Shown: positions 1 through 7,236 of the stretch, piece after piece | Position numbering within the stretch: position 1 is the stretch's first letter | Layout: each line of letters opens with the position of its first letter | Source: Oscillospiraceae bacterium | GTDB lineage: Bacteria > Bacillota > Clostridia > Oscillospirales > Oscillospiraceae | Reading direction: 5' to 3' | Assembly (NCBI GenBank): GCA_022799035.1 | Contig: JAAWNQ010000017.1 | Span: 1 to 41,059 of the forward strand | DNA: 41,059 bases | Notes under the pieces: model-generated | Seen by the model: only the letters and a program-made list of their open reading frames with translations | The model's database searches: none | What the model was told of the DNA's origin: nothing | Program-made: the position numbers and the translations under genes

Positions 1-8
1 ACAGCAAA

Positions 9-40
9 AGCCCTTACCGACGTTGCCATCGGTAAGGGCT
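9..40. terminator. Intrinsic terminator-like hairpin at the left edge
   Basis: A perfect 12-bp stem (9-20 pairs with 29-40) closes an 8-base loop. The plus strand continues with TTTCT and the minus strand with TTTTGC, so it could end transcription in either direction. It may end a plus-strand gene outside the window, or act as a distant terminator for the GMP synthase paralogue whose stop is at 211. Confidence 0.65.
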
Positions 41-132
41 TTCTAATATGGTTGTCCTCACTTATAAGCCGCAAAAGAACATTCTTTACCCGCAATCCAC
101 TGGGGATACAGAATGATACGGCCTATGGGGAG

Positions 133-153
133 CGTTATCAAATCGTTATCAAA
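133..153. repeat. Two 10-bp direct repeats one helical turn apart
   Basis: CGTTATCAAA occurs at 133-142 and again at 144-153, so the copies are phased by 11 bp. They lie in a gene-free stretch (41-210) downstream of the guaA paralogue. Such phased short repeats can be protein-binding sites, including arm sites of tyrosine recombinases, but chance is possible. Apart from these and a small GAGTTT/AAACTC hairpin near 197-211, I see nothing in this stretch. Confidence 0.3.
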
Positions 154-210
154 AGAGAGATATAAAACCGCAAAATCGTTGTGCCGCAACGGGTTCGGAG
201 TTTCAAAAAC

Positions 211-1191
211 TCACTCCCACTCGATCGTTCCCACCGGCTTGGGCGTCAGGTCGTAGAGCACCCGGCACACACTGGGAACCTCCTTCAGGATCCGGTCTGT
301 GATGGTCATCAGCACCGACCAGGCGATCTCGGGCACGGTGGCGGTCATGGCGTCCACAGTGTTCACTGCTCGGATGATGACAGGCCAGTCATAGGCCCGC
401 TTGCCATCCCGGACTCCGGTGGCCCGCATATCGGGGACTACGGTAAAGAACTGCCACACCTGCTCGGCAAGGCCGGCCTTGGCAAATTCCTCCCGCAGGA
501 TGGCATCGGACTCCCGCAGGGCCGCCAGCCGATCCCGGGTGATGGCACCCAGGCAGCGCACACCCAGACCGGGCCCGGGGAAAGGCTGCCGCTCCACCAT
601 GGAGACAGGCAAGCCCAAGGCCTTTCCCACCACACGAACCTCATCCTTAAAGAGCAGCCGCACCGGCTCCACCAGCTCAAACTGCATATCCTCCGGCAGT
701 CCACCCACATTGTGGTGGGCCTTCACGCCGTCGCTCTCCAAAATGTCGGGGTAGATGGTTCCCTGGGCCAGGAAGTCGATGCCCTCCAGCTTTCGGGCCT
801 CCTCATCAAAGACCTTGATGAACTCCCCGCCGATGATCTTCCGCTTCCGCTCCGGCTCGTCCACCCCGGCAAGCAGATCCAGGAACCGGTCGGTGGCATC
901 CACATAGATGAGGTTGGCGTCCAACTGGTTCCGGAATACCTCGATGACCTGCTCACTCTCCCCCTTGCGCATCAGCCCATGGTTTACATGGACGCATACC
1001 AGCTGCTTGCCGATGGCCTTAATAAGGAGCGCCGCCACCACAGAGGAGTCCACGCCGCCGGAGAGGGCCAACAGTACCTTCCGATCCCCCACCTGCTCCC
1101 GGACTTCCTTCACCTGCTCCGCGATAAATGCCTCCGCCAGCTCCGGAATGTTGATCCGCTTCATGTCCGCGGGCCGTACATTGTTCTGCAT
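211..1191 (-). CDS. guaA: GMP synthase ATP pyrophosphatase subunit, stand-alone (GuaA without amidotransferase domain)
   Basis: This 326-residue protein matches only the C-terminal half of GMP synthase, which adenylates XMP and aminates it to GMP. The PP-loop SGGVDSS is at residues 44-50. It also keeps the KRKIIGGEFI segment, [19 protein letters not shown], the FPGPGLGVR segment and the dimerisation end ...VGTIEWE. There is no class-I glutaminase domain upstream in frame. Such single-domain proteins (GuaAb type) are normal in archaea, where a separate subunit supplies ammonia. Here the neighbour is a complete GuaA, so the short copy is a second enzyme that must use free ammonia or borrow a glutaminase. 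ATG 1191 is chosen because GGGAGGA lies just upstream; the longer reading frame runs into the neighbour's terminator. It has its own candidate promoter at 1222-1250. Confidence 0.88.
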   Translation of the reverse strand: MQNNVRPADMKRINIPELAEAFIAEQVKEVREQVGDRKVLLALSGGVDSSVVAALLIKAIGKQLVCVHVNHGLMRKGESEQVIEVFRNQLDANLIYVDATDRFLDLLAGVDEPERKRKIIGGEFIKVFDEEARKLEGIDFLAQGTIYPDILESDGVKAHHNVGGLPEDMQFELVEPVRLLFKDEVRVVGKALGLPVSMVERQPFPGPGLGVRCLGAITRDRLAALRESDAILREEFAKAGLAEQVWQFFTVVPDMRATGVRDGKRAYDWPVIIRAVNTVDAMTATVPEIAWSVLMTITDRILKEVPSVCRVLYDLTPKPVGTIEWE

Positions 1192-1221
1192 ATTCCATCC
1201 TCCCTGTTTTTGGTTTTCCTG

Positions 1222-1250
1222 ATTATACACCAAGAAAGCCGTCGACGCAA
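1222..1250 (-). promoter_or_regulatory. Candidate promoter of the short GMP synthase gene, embedded in the upstream terminator
   Basis: On the minus strand a perfect TATAAT (1222-1227) lies 17 bases from TTGCGT (1245-1250), which matches three of six consensus positions. The -35 sits in the loop and second stem of the guaA terminator hairpin. It would start transcription about 30 bases before the ATG at 1191. Confidence 0.55.
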
Positions 1251-1270
1251 GAGCTGTCGACGGCTTTCTT
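1232..1270 (-). terminator. Terminator hairpin after full-length guaA
   Basis: AAGAAAGCCGTCGAC (1232-1246) pairs with GTCGACGGCTTTCTT (1256-1270) around a 9-base loop, immediately after the guaA TGA at 1272-1274. The stem ends in a run rich in T on the minus strand. It separates the two GMP synthase genes. Confidence 0.75.
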
Positions 1271-1271
1271 T

Positions 1272-2813
1272 TCACTCGAATTCCACAGTTGCGGGGGGCT
1301 TGCTGGTGATATCATAGAGCACCCGGTTGATATGGGGAACCTCGTTGACGATCCGAACACTGACCCGGTCCAGCACCTCATAGGGGATCCGTGTCCAGTC
1401 CGCCGTCATAAAGTCGCTGGTGGTCACGCTTCGAAGGGCGATGGCGTAATCGTAGGTTCGCCCGTCCCCCATGACCCCCACCGACCGCAGATTGGTCAGC
1501 ACAGCAAAATACTGATCCATACTGCCCTCCAGGTGAGCCTTGGCCACCTCGTCCCGGAAGATGAAATCAGCCAGCCGCAGCAGATCCAGCTTCTCTTTGG
1601 TGATATCCCCGATGATTCGAATGGCCAATCCCGGCCCCGGGAAGGGCTGGCGGGAGACCAGATACTCCGGCAGTCCCAGCTCCCTGCCCAATTGCCGCAC
1701 CTCGTCCTTAAACAGCATCCGCAGAGGCTCGACGATTTCCTTAAAATCCACATAGTCGGGAAGTCCGCCTACATTATGGTGGCTTTTGATAACGGCGGCG
1801 TCCCCCGCCCCGGACTCAATGACGTCGGGGTAGATGGTGCCCTGAACCAGATAATCCACCTGCCCGATCCGCTTGGCCTCCTGCTCAAAAACCCGGATGA
1901 ACTCCTCCCCAATGATCTTCCGCTTGGCCTCCGGCTCAGAGATGCCGGAGAGCTTGGAAAGGAAAAGCTCCTCCGCGTTGGCCCGGACAAAATTGATATC
2001 CCACTTACTGAAAGCCCGCTCCACCTCGTCCCCCTCATGGAGGCGCATCAGGCCATGATCCACAAACACACAGGTGAGCTGATTCCCCACCGCCTCCGCC
2101 ACCAGGGCGGCGGCCACAGAGGAATCCACCCCGCCGGACAGGGCCAGCAATACCTTCCCCGAACCCACCTTCTCCTGGATCTGACGGACGGCGGTATCCT
2201 TATAGCTCTCCATGCTCCAGTCTCCCGCGGCCTTGCAGACCTCATAGAGGAAATTGTGGATCATGGCGGTACCCATCTCCGTATGGTTTACCTCGGGATG
2301 GAACTGGACTCCGTAGAACCCTCTGCCTTCGTCACAGATAGCCACGTTGGGACATGCCTCAGAACGGGCCGCAAGGGAAAACCCTTCCGGCACCCTTTCC
2401 ATATAGTCCCCGTGGCTCATCCAGGAAATGCCCTTTTCCGGCAGCCCCTGGAACAGCTTGCAGGCGGTATCGTAGAAGGTCTCCGTCTTTCCATACTCCC
2501 TGGCGCTGTCACTCTGGGCCGCTGTCACCCTGCCTCCCAGGCTGTGGGCCATGAGCTGACATCCGTAACAGATCCCCAAAATAGGGATCCCCCAGTCAAA
2601 GATCGCGGGATCCACCTGGGGAGAACCGGGGGCGTACACACTGCTGGGGCCGCCGGTAAAAATGATCCCGATGGGCTCCAGGGCCTTTAACTGCTCCAAG
2701 GGTGTGGTGCAGGGCTTTACCTCGCAATACACCCCGCACTCCCGCACCCGGCGGGCGATAAGCTGGTTGTACTGTCCGCCGAAATCCAATACGATCACAA
2801 GCTGATGGGTCAT
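1272..2813 (-). CDS. guaA: GMP synthase, glutamine-hydrolysing, full length
   Basis: This 513-residue enzyme converts XMP, glutamine and ATP to GMP, the last step of de novo guanine nucleotide synthesis. The class-I glutamine amidotransferase domain comes first, with the nucleophile Cys82 in GICYG and the His172/Glu174 pair in FHPE. The ATP pyrophosphatase domain follows with SGGVDSS at 226-232, HHNVGGLPD and FPGPGLAIR, and the dimerisation domain ends in TVEFE. Length is normal for the family. ATG 2813 is preceded by AAGGGGG; the longer frame overlaps the upstream gene and has no homology. It lies 38 bases after the Cys-rich gene at 2852, with no obvious promoter between them, so it probably belongs to the operon starting at 4515. 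A hairpin at 1232-1270 ends it. Confidence 0.97.
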   Translation of the reverse strand: MTHQLVIVLDFGGQYNQLIARRVRECGVYCEVKPCTTPLEQLKALEPIGIIFTGGPSSVYAPGSPQVDPAIFDWGIPILGICYGCQLMAHSLGGRVTAAQSDSAREYGKTETFYDTACKLFQGLPEKGISWMSHGDYMERVPEGFSLAARSEACPNVAICDEGRGFYGVQFHPEVNHTEMGTAMIHNFLYEVCKAAGDWSMESYKDTAVRQIQEKVGSGKVLLALSGGVDSSVAAALVAEAVGNQLTCVFVDHGLMRLHEGDEVERAFSKWDINFVRANAEELFLSKLSGISEPEAKRKIIGEEFIRVFEQEAKRIGQVDYLVQGTIYPDVIESGAGDAAVIKSHHNVGGLPDYVDFKEIVEPLRMLFKDEVRQLGRELGLPEYLVSRQPFPGPGLAIRIIGDITKEKLDLLRLADFIFRDEVAKAHLEGSMDQYFAVLTNLRSVGVMGDGRTYDYAIALRSVTTSDFMTADWTRIPYEVLDRVSVRIVNEVPHINRVLYDITSKPPATVEFE

Positions 2814-2851
2814 ATATTTCCCCCTTCCCGGGCCGCTCTCCGAGGGCCCCC

Positions 2852-3202
2852 TTACCACCACAGGAACTGATCCAACTCACCGTTGCAGAACAGCACGTTT
2901 CCCTCGTGCTTTTCCTCATCCCGCACCGGCAGGAAGGGATCCAGAAGGGTCACCCGCTTGCCGCAGCTGGGGCAGCGGTACTGAATGGCGCCGCAGGCAT
3001 ACATCCCGGAGGGAATATCCGCCTTCTTCTCCACCTTGTGCAGATTCTTTATGTAGAACTCAGGATTCTTGTGCTCCGTATAGTGGCCCACGATCATACA
3101 GGGAAGGGCGTATAGCTGCTTGCGGAGCTTTTCCATGGCGCAATTGCACTCTTTACACCAATCGTCCTGGTATTTGGCCAGGAATTTCTCAAAGAAGCCC
3201 AT
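2852..3202 (-). CDS. Small Cys-rich (zinc-ribbon-like) protein, function unknown
   Basis: A 116-residue soluble protein that I do not recognise. It has CKEC near the N terminus and CPSC near residue 80, with further Cys residues, so it could bind a metal through a split zinc ribbon, although the pairs are far apart. The start ATG 3202 lies two bases after the TAA of the upstream membrane protein (3205-3207), so the two are probably translationally coupled. The longer in-frame extension overlaps that gene and is low-complexity, so it was not used. guaA follows 38 bases downstream. Confidence 0.75.
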   Translation of the reverse strand: MGFFEKFLAKYQDDWCKECNCAMEKLRKQLYALPCMIVGHYTEHKNPEFYIKNLHKVEKKADIPSGMYACGAIQYRCPSCGKRVTLLDPFLPVRDEEKHEGNVLFCNGELDQFLWW

Positions 3203-3204
3203 TT

Positions 3205-3798
3205 TTACACACCCGAGCTCTGCTGCCGGGCGGCCTCCAGCACCTGGACCCAGCGATCCGCCTTGGAGATCCCCTCCAGCACCTTGGGATCCTCCATCTT
3301 CCAACGCTGGTTGGAGGTGAAGGTGTCCACCCGGATCTTCACGCCGTCCACCTGAAACAGGAAGCTCACCCGGCTGGTGCCCCTCAGGAAGCCCGCGCCG
3401 CCGGTGCCGTCCTCACTCCAGGCGTTGCTGATACGGCTGGCGGGCAAAACATAAAGCTCAAAGGGGTTCCAGAAAAACAGCATTGCCACGGTTCCCTTCT
3501 TCATGTCCACCACCACGGTCTGATTGTTGCCATAGAAGGTCTGGTGCCGCTCAAAGCCCTGCTCATCCAGGACCTTCATCATATTCTTCTTCCGCATTCT
3601 CCAGATGGTGGTGGTGCCAAAGACCCACCAGATCACCGCCAGGGCGGTGGGGCACATAAAGCAGATCACCGCGCCGGTCCCTCCATCACGGAAGAACTGA
3701 TAGCCAATAAATCCGCCCAGCACAATAATGGCGATAGGCAGAAAAATAGTGGCCAGCAGATAGACAGCGTTTACTTTTTTGACAGGTTTGGTACTCAT
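3205..3798 (-). CDS. Two-span membrane protein, function unknown
   Basis: A 197-residue protein with two close hydrophobic segments near residues 12-35 and 42-62, then a basic stretch (RMRKKN) and a roughly 130-residue cytoplasmic or peripheral beta-rich domain. The layout resembles small membrane proteins with a PH-like (YcxB-like) domain, but I cannot assign a family firmly. AGAAGGAATGAG precedes the ATG. The upstream gene ends 42 bases before it and the downstream gene starts two bases after its stop, so it is the middle of a three-gene set of unknown function leading into guaA. Confidence 0.78.
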   Translation of the reverse strand: MSTKPVKKVNAVYLLATIFLPIAIIVLGGFIGYQFFRDGGTGAVICFMCPTALAVIWWVFGTTTIWRMRKKNMMKVLDEQGFERHQTFYGNNQTVVVDMKKGTVAMLFFWNPFELYVLPASRISNAWSEDGTGGAGFLRGTSRVSFLFQVDGVKIRVDTFTSNQRWKMEDPKVLEGISKADRWVQVLEAARQQSSGV

Positions 3799-3840
3799 CT
3801 CTCATTCCTTCTTTCCTGATATATCACCCAACCCTGGGCC

Positions 3841-4515
3841 TCAATCCCATTCACTTTTTGGTTCCCCCTCTTTCCTTTTGGGGGTTATAAAGAATGGGAA
3901 GATCCCCAGATGAGCGCCAAAGGAGTGGAACAGGGGAAAGCTGATAAAAATGGTAGCCACCTGTACGATGCCGGCGTAGTGCCCAGTATAGTCCTCCTGA
4001 CTGACCGTGCCGCCATTTCCCCGCATATCCACGTAAAAATCCGTACGGCTCAACTCTCCGCCATACTGGATCTGCTTCATAAAATACTCGTCCTTGGACA
4101 GGTCGTCATACACCACCTGTCCCACCGGAAGGGTGTGGTCGCTGGTGTAATAATCCCCCTCCTGCTGGACATTCTCCATATTGATCACCGCGGCGATCAC
4201 CTCGCCGGAGGGGAGGGTCACGGCGTATGTATAGACCCCGTCATGGTAACCCGCGCCCCGGTTTCGGTACTCGATCCCCGGGGAGACGATGGTAAATCTC
4301 TCCTCCTTGAGAAGCTCCTCCACACTCTGGATCCGGGGGATATCCGCCCCCGCCTTGCCGCCGATCTCCCCGTCGGCCACCGTGTGTTCCTCCACATAGC
4401 TCTCGTAGGCGGGGGGCAGAAGCATGGTAGTCAGCTTGGAGGTTCCCAGACTGAACCCGTAGGCCAAAAGCATACAGAGCCAAATGTCAAAACGCAGCAG
4501 ATATCTTCGTCTCAA
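3841..4515 (-). CDS. Two-span membrane protein with central extracellular domain, function unknown
   Basis: A 224-residue protein with an N-terminal hydrophobic segment (about residues 10-33), a roughly 140-residue polar domain, and a second hydrophobic segment (about 185-210), ending in a basic tail. I do not recognise the family. The start appears to be TTG at 4515: AGGGGAGGA lies about 7 bases upstream and no ATG is well placed before the first membrane segment. A strong promoter lies at 4553-4581. The gene leads the apparent operon with 3205-3798, 2852-3202 and guaA. Confidence 0.75.
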   Translation of the reverse strand: MRRRYLLRFDIWLCMLLAYGFSLGTSKLTTMLLPPAYESYVEEHTVADGEIGGKAGADIPRIQSVEELLKEERFTIVSPGIEYRNRGAGYHDGVYTYAVTLPSGEVIAAVINMENVQQEGDYYTSDHTLPVGQVVYDDLSKDEYFMKQIQYGGELSRTDFYVDMRGNGGTVSQEDYTGHYAGIVQVATIFISFPLFHSFGAHLGIFPFFITPKRKEGEPKSEWD

Positions 4516-4552
4516 AGGATATCCTCCCCTTGTCAGCCGGATATAATGCTTT

Positions 4553-4581
4553 ATTATACAAAATTATTTCGAAGTTGGCAA
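4553..4581 (-). promoter_or_regulatory. Sigma-A promoter of the membrane-protein/guaA operon
   Basis: On the minus strand TTGCCA (4576-4581) and TATAAT (4553-4558) are separated by 17 bases. It lies about 40 bases before the TTG start at 4515. A purine-responsive leader was looked for because guaA is downstream, but the space is too short for one. Confidence 0.75.
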
Positions 4582-4602
4582 TACCTCAATTTCTCCTGGG
4601 CT

Positions 4603-5427
4603 CTATTCCGTTGGATGCGGGACCAGATCCACGACCACCACCTCCGGCCGGTCAAAAAAGCGGGGCACCCGGGTACTCTCCTTAGAAAGCCCCCGTCCGA
4701 CGATCATCACACCCCCGTTCGCCAGCCGGTATTCCCCGCCGGCATAGTCGGGGAACCATCCCTGATCCGGAGCAAACAGACCGTTGACCACCCCCGGCAG
4801 CCGCCACTGTCCCCCATGGGCATGACCGGCCAGCACAAGGTCAAAGCCGCCGTACTCCTCCACCCGTTCCGGTCGATGGGTCAACAGAAGGGAAAAGCGC
4901 TCCTCAGACAGTCCTCCTTTCCCCTCTGCCATCTGCGCGCTCCACAGCTCCTCCCCCGCCGCCGGATCGTCCACCCCGAAGATCCGAAGTCCACCGGGCA
5001 GAAGAACCTCCTCCCCCTCCAGGACCGTCACTCCACACTGGGCTATCTCCTGTTTCAGTTCCGCCCCATATCCGCTCCAAAGCTCATGGTTTCCACTCAC
5101 ATAGAAGGTGGGACACATCTCCCCCAAAGCCCTGGCCGCCTTATAGGCCAGCCCCGGCGGCCGGTGACCAAAGTCATCGTCCACCCAGTCTCCGCCCAGC
5201 AGGATATAATCAGGCTCCTGCTCCCGAACCAATGCCAATAACTTTCCCTGTCCTGCCCCATGCTCACAGGAGTGAAGGTCAGAGAGAAAGACGACCCGCA
5301 CCGGCCTGGTCAGCTTTTCACTTTCGAGCCGGTACTCCCGGACGACCAGCCTGGTATCCAGCCCCAAAAGAAAAAAGAGCGATACCCCGGCCAATATGAC
5401 CGCCCAAACCACCCGTTTCCGCTTCAT
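4603..5427 (-). CDS. Membrane-anchored metallophosphoesterase (YkuE/YaeI type)
   Basis: A 274-residue protein of the calcineurin-like phosphoesterase family. An N-terminal hydrophobic segment (residues 6-22) anchors it, probably with the catalytic domain outside. The metal-binding motifs are complete: FLSDLH (Asp50, His52), GGDWVDDD (Asp80), SGNHE (Asn113, His114), THRPE (His184) and GHAHGG (His202, His204). Relatives of this architecture hydrolyse UDP-sugar lipids or other phosphodiesters at the membrane; the substrate here is not evident. ATG 5427 follows AAAGAGGTGG. It has its own promoter and is divergent from the DUF421 gene. Confidence 0.88.
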   Translation of the reverse strand: MKRKRVVWAVILAGVSLFFLLGLDTRLVVREYRLESEKLTRPVRVVFLSDLHSCEHGAGQGKLLALVREQEPDYILLGGDWVDDDFGHRPPGLAYKAARALGEMCPTFYVSGNHELWSGYGAELKQEIAQCGVTVLEGEEVLLPGGLRIFGVDDPAAGEELWSAQMAEGKGGLSEERFSLLLTHRPERVEEYGGFDLVLAGHAHGGQWRLPGVVNGLFAPDQGWFPDYAGGEYRLANGGVMIVGRGLSKESTRVPRFFDRPEVVVVDLVPHPTE

Positions 5428-5448
5428 TACCCCACCTCTTTCCAAAAA

Positions 5449-5477
5449 AGTATAGCATACCGATCCTGAAAATCCAA
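5449..5477 (-). promoter_or_regulatory. Promoter of the metallophosphoesterase gene
   Basis: TTGGAT (5472-5477) and TATACT (5449-5454) on the minus strand are 17 bases apart, and the -10 is preceded by TGC, an extended -10. It lies 22 bases before the ATG. Confidence 0.7.
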
Positions 5478-5498
5478 GAAAATTTCCTGCCCTTCCCC

Positions 5499-5528
5499 TC
5501 ATAACCACACCCATTCGGGCCATACTGA
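5499..5528 (+). promoter_or_regulatory. Possible forespore (sigma-F/G-like) promoter of the yetF-DUF4363 pair
   Basis: TCATA (5499-5503) and CATACTGA (5521-5528) are separated by 17 bases and resemble the sigma-G pattern GnATR/CATnnTA. No sigma-A type promoter is visible before this gene. The -10 ends 28 bases upstream of the ATG at 5557. Confidence 0.3.
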
Positions 5529-5556
5529 GAGGGAGACACATTGGGGAGGTCTTGCC

Positions 5557-6237
5557 ATGGTCATCGCTTTTGTCCGTACAATCATCCTCTATCTCTTCAT
5601 CATCGCCGGTATCCGCCTTATGGGCAAACGTCAGGTGGGGGAGCTGGAGCCCTCCGAACTGGTGCTGGCCCTCATCATAGCGGATCTGGCGGCGGTCCCC
5701 ATGCAGGACTTTGGGATCCCTCTCCTCTCCGGCATCATCCCCATCTTCACCCTCCTGGCCCTCACCATGATCATCTCGGTGGCCTCCATGAAAAGCGTGA
5801 AGTTTCGGGCCCTCATCTGTGGCCGCCCCTCCATCATTGTAGAAAACGGAAAGCTAAAGCAGGCCGAAATGAGCAAAAACCGCTTCACCGTGGACGAGTT
5901 GATGGAGGAGCTGCGGATGAAAGGGATCACCGACATCTCCACGGTCAAATACGCCATTTTGGAGACCAACGGCCAGCTCTCCGTCCTCCCCTTCGCCGAC
6001 CAGAAGCCCCCCTCCGCCAAGGATATGTCCCTGGCCCCCCAGGAGGCAGGCCTGCCCCTGGTCCTCATCAACGACGGTCGGGTGCTGGAGCACAACCTGA
6101 AGCTCCGAGGCTACGATGAAACTTGGCTGGAGAAACAGCTCAAGGCCCATAAGGTCAAACGCCCGGATCAGGTCTATCTCCTCACAGCCGACGAACTGGG
6201 CCGGGTCTACTTTGCCCCCAAGGAGGAGCCAAAATGA
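5557..6237 (+). CDS. DUF421 membrane protein, YetF family
   Basis: A 226-residue protein with N-terminal hydrophobic segments (about residues 1-22, 35-50 and 57-77) and a C-terminal two-part cytoplasmic domain. The family signature is seen as RLMGKRQVGELEPSEL near residue 20 and IIVENGKL near 93. DUF421 proteins (Bacillus YetF, YdfS, YkjA, YrbG) are common in spore formers; their biochemical role is not settled. GGGGAGG lies 7 bases before the ATG. The stop overlaps the next ATG as ATGA, so the two products are translationally coupled. Confidence 0.9.
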   Translation: MVIAFVRTIILYLFIIAGIRLMGKRQVGELEPSELVLALIIADLAAVPMQDFGIPLLSGIIPIFTLLALTMIISVASMKSVKFRALICGRPSIIVENGKLKQAEMSKNRFTVDELMEELRMKGITDISTVKYAILETNGQLSVLPFADQKPPSAKDMSLAPQEAGLPLVLINDGRVLEHNLKLRGYDETWLEKQLKAHKVKRPDQVYLLTADELGRVYFAPKEEPK

Positions 6238-6614
6238 AACGGATCATCGCCGCCGTAGCCATTCTGCTCCTGGTTTTTGCCGCCACCCTCTGCCACAGCT
6301 TCTATATCTCCTCCTTCACCCAGGAACTGACCTCCATCCTGGAGGCGGCGGAGGCCAACGCGGAGAAGAACGATTGGGCCGCCGCCGAGGAACTGACCCA
6401 GACCGCACATGACCGCTGGGATTCCACCGACGCCTATCTCCACATCCTCCTGCGCCACAGCGAGACCGACGCCATCTATACCGGCTTTCGGGAGGTGGCG
6501 GAATTTATCCAATGTCAGGAGGGGGGCGAATACTCCGCCGCCAACGCCCGCCTTATCGCCGAGCTGGAGCTCCTCTCCGAGGCGGAGCAGCTTACCCTGA
6601 AGAATATCCTGTAA
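6234..6614 (+). CDS. DUF4363 family protein, coupled to YetF
   Basis: A 126-residue protein with an N-terminal membrane segment or uncleaved signal (residues 4-22) and an otherwise alpha-helical body rich in Glu and Ala. It fits the DUF4363 family, usually found directly behind a DUF421 gene in clostridia, as here. Its ATG overlaps the yetF stop codon by four bases. The role is unknown; the fixed pairing suggests the two work together at the membrane. It ends just before a strong hairpin. Confidence 0.82.
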   Translation: MKRIIAAVAILLLVFAATLCHSFYISSFTQELTSILEAAEANAEKNDWAAAEELTQTAHDRWDSTDAYLHILLRHSETDAIYTGFREVAEFIQCQEGGEYSAANARLIAELELLSEAEQLTLKNIL

Positions 6615-6615
6615 G

Positions 6616-6666
6616 AAAAAAACGAAAGCACAGGGGCCCTATCGGCCCCTGTGCTTTCGTTTTTTC
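6616..6666. terminator. Bidirectional terminator overlapping the 3' end of yjdF
   Basis: A long perfect stem (about 6617-6638 with 6643-6664) closes a 4-base loop and ends in runs of T on both strands. It ends the yetF pair on the plus strand and yjdF on the minus strand. The yjdF stop (TAG, 6639-6641) lies in the loop, so one half of the stem also encodes the last basic residues of YjdF. Confidence 0.88.
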
Positions 6667-7058
6667 TTTTCCTGCCGGAGGAGAAATCTCCGCTCCTCCT
6701 CATTCTCCCGTTCCTGCCGGGAGCTCTCCTGTCGTGCCGCCTTCCCCTCCGTCCGTTGGAGCTTCAGGGCTTCCTGGGCCTTGGTCCCCTTTGGCGGTCC
6801 GCTCAGATACCTGGCGGCCTCCCGCCTGGCCCGCTTCGGGTTCCGGTGTTCAGGCTCCCTTTTCTCTGTGGGAATGGTGGGGGAAAACCGAAGGCGGTAC
6901 CAACTCTCCAAAAGAAACTGATACACCTCAAAATCCCTCGGCTCCCCGCCGAAGGTACACTTGCAGACCGAGTATCCCCCGGCCTCCCTCCGCTCCACCA
7001 GCCCTACCCAAAAGGGATCCTGAAAGCAGACGGTGACAGAACAGCAGTCGCATTCCAT
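6639..7058 (-). CDS. yjdF: YjdF family protein (DUF2992)
   Basis: A 139-residue protein. The N-terminal part has the family core with FWVGLVERRE near residue 17, a Gly-Glu-Pro segment, then YQFLLESWYRLRFSP near 50. The C-terminal half is a very basic and acidic helical tail ending in KRKHRGR, as in other DUF2992 proteins. The biochemical role is unknown; in Bacillus and relatives the gene is controlled by the yjdF riboswitch, which senses azaaromatic compounds. This copy has extra Cys residues at the start (ECDCC). AAAGGAGG precedes ATG 7058; the longer frame would run through the ribosome site and leader. It has its own promoter and a structured leader. Confidence 0.88.
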   Translation of the reverse strand: MECDCCSVTVCFQDPFWVGLVERREAGGYSVCKCTFGGEPRDFEVYQFLLESWYRLRFSPTIPTEKREPEHRNPKRARREAARYLSGPPKGTKAQEALKLQRTEGKAARQESSRQERENEEERRFLLRQEKKKRKHRGR

Positions 7059-7074
7059 AGAGCATCCTCCTTTG

Positions 7075-7196
7075 TATTCCTTCCGCGGAGAACGGACAAC
7101 CAAGGAGGCAGGTTACTGACGGTATGATCGTCAACCACACCGCGCCCGGACTACCGACCGAGCCGTGTTTTTATCCCCACGGGCGGTCTTGCCGCC
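7075..7196 (-). ncRNA. Probable yjdF riboswitch leader
   Basis: The leader of yjdF, about 120 bases, is strongly structured. In transcript order it has a GGCGG/CCGCC hairpin, an A-rich segment (GATAAAAACAC), a stem around CGGTCGGTAGTCCGG, and a conserved-looking GTAACCTGCCTCC. The segment complementary to the Shine-Dalgarno site lies at 7102-7108 and can pair base for base with the ribosome site at 7066-7072, so ligand binding could control translation. Position before a DUF2992 gene is the classic context of the yjdF motif. I recognise the class from context and sequence elements; a covariance search was not possible. Confidence 0.72.
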
Positions 7197-7202
7197 AATC
7201 TC

Positions 7203-7231
7203 ATCTTACTCTATTCTTCCTTCCTTTTCAA
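7203..7231 (-). promoter_or_regulatory. Promoter of yjdF
   Basis: TTGAAA (7226-7231) and TAAGAT (7203-7208) on the minus strand have a 17-base spacer. Transcription would start near 7196, at the 5' end of the structured leader. Confidence 0.7.
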
Positions 7232-7236
7232 GGCTT

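Noticed and set aside
1332-2690. Open frame of 452 codons on the plus strand
   Set aside because: Antisense to guaA, with no recognisable domain; a coding shadow.
3817-3826. TGATATATCA palindrome, also found at 40998-41007
   Set aside because: A 10-bp AT palindrome occurring twice in 41 kb can be chance, and the flanks of the two copies differ, so I do not call it a shared attachment site.
4553-4602. Purine riboswitch or G-box before the guaA operon
   Set aside because: Only about 40 bases separate promoter and start codon, with no aptamer-like folding.
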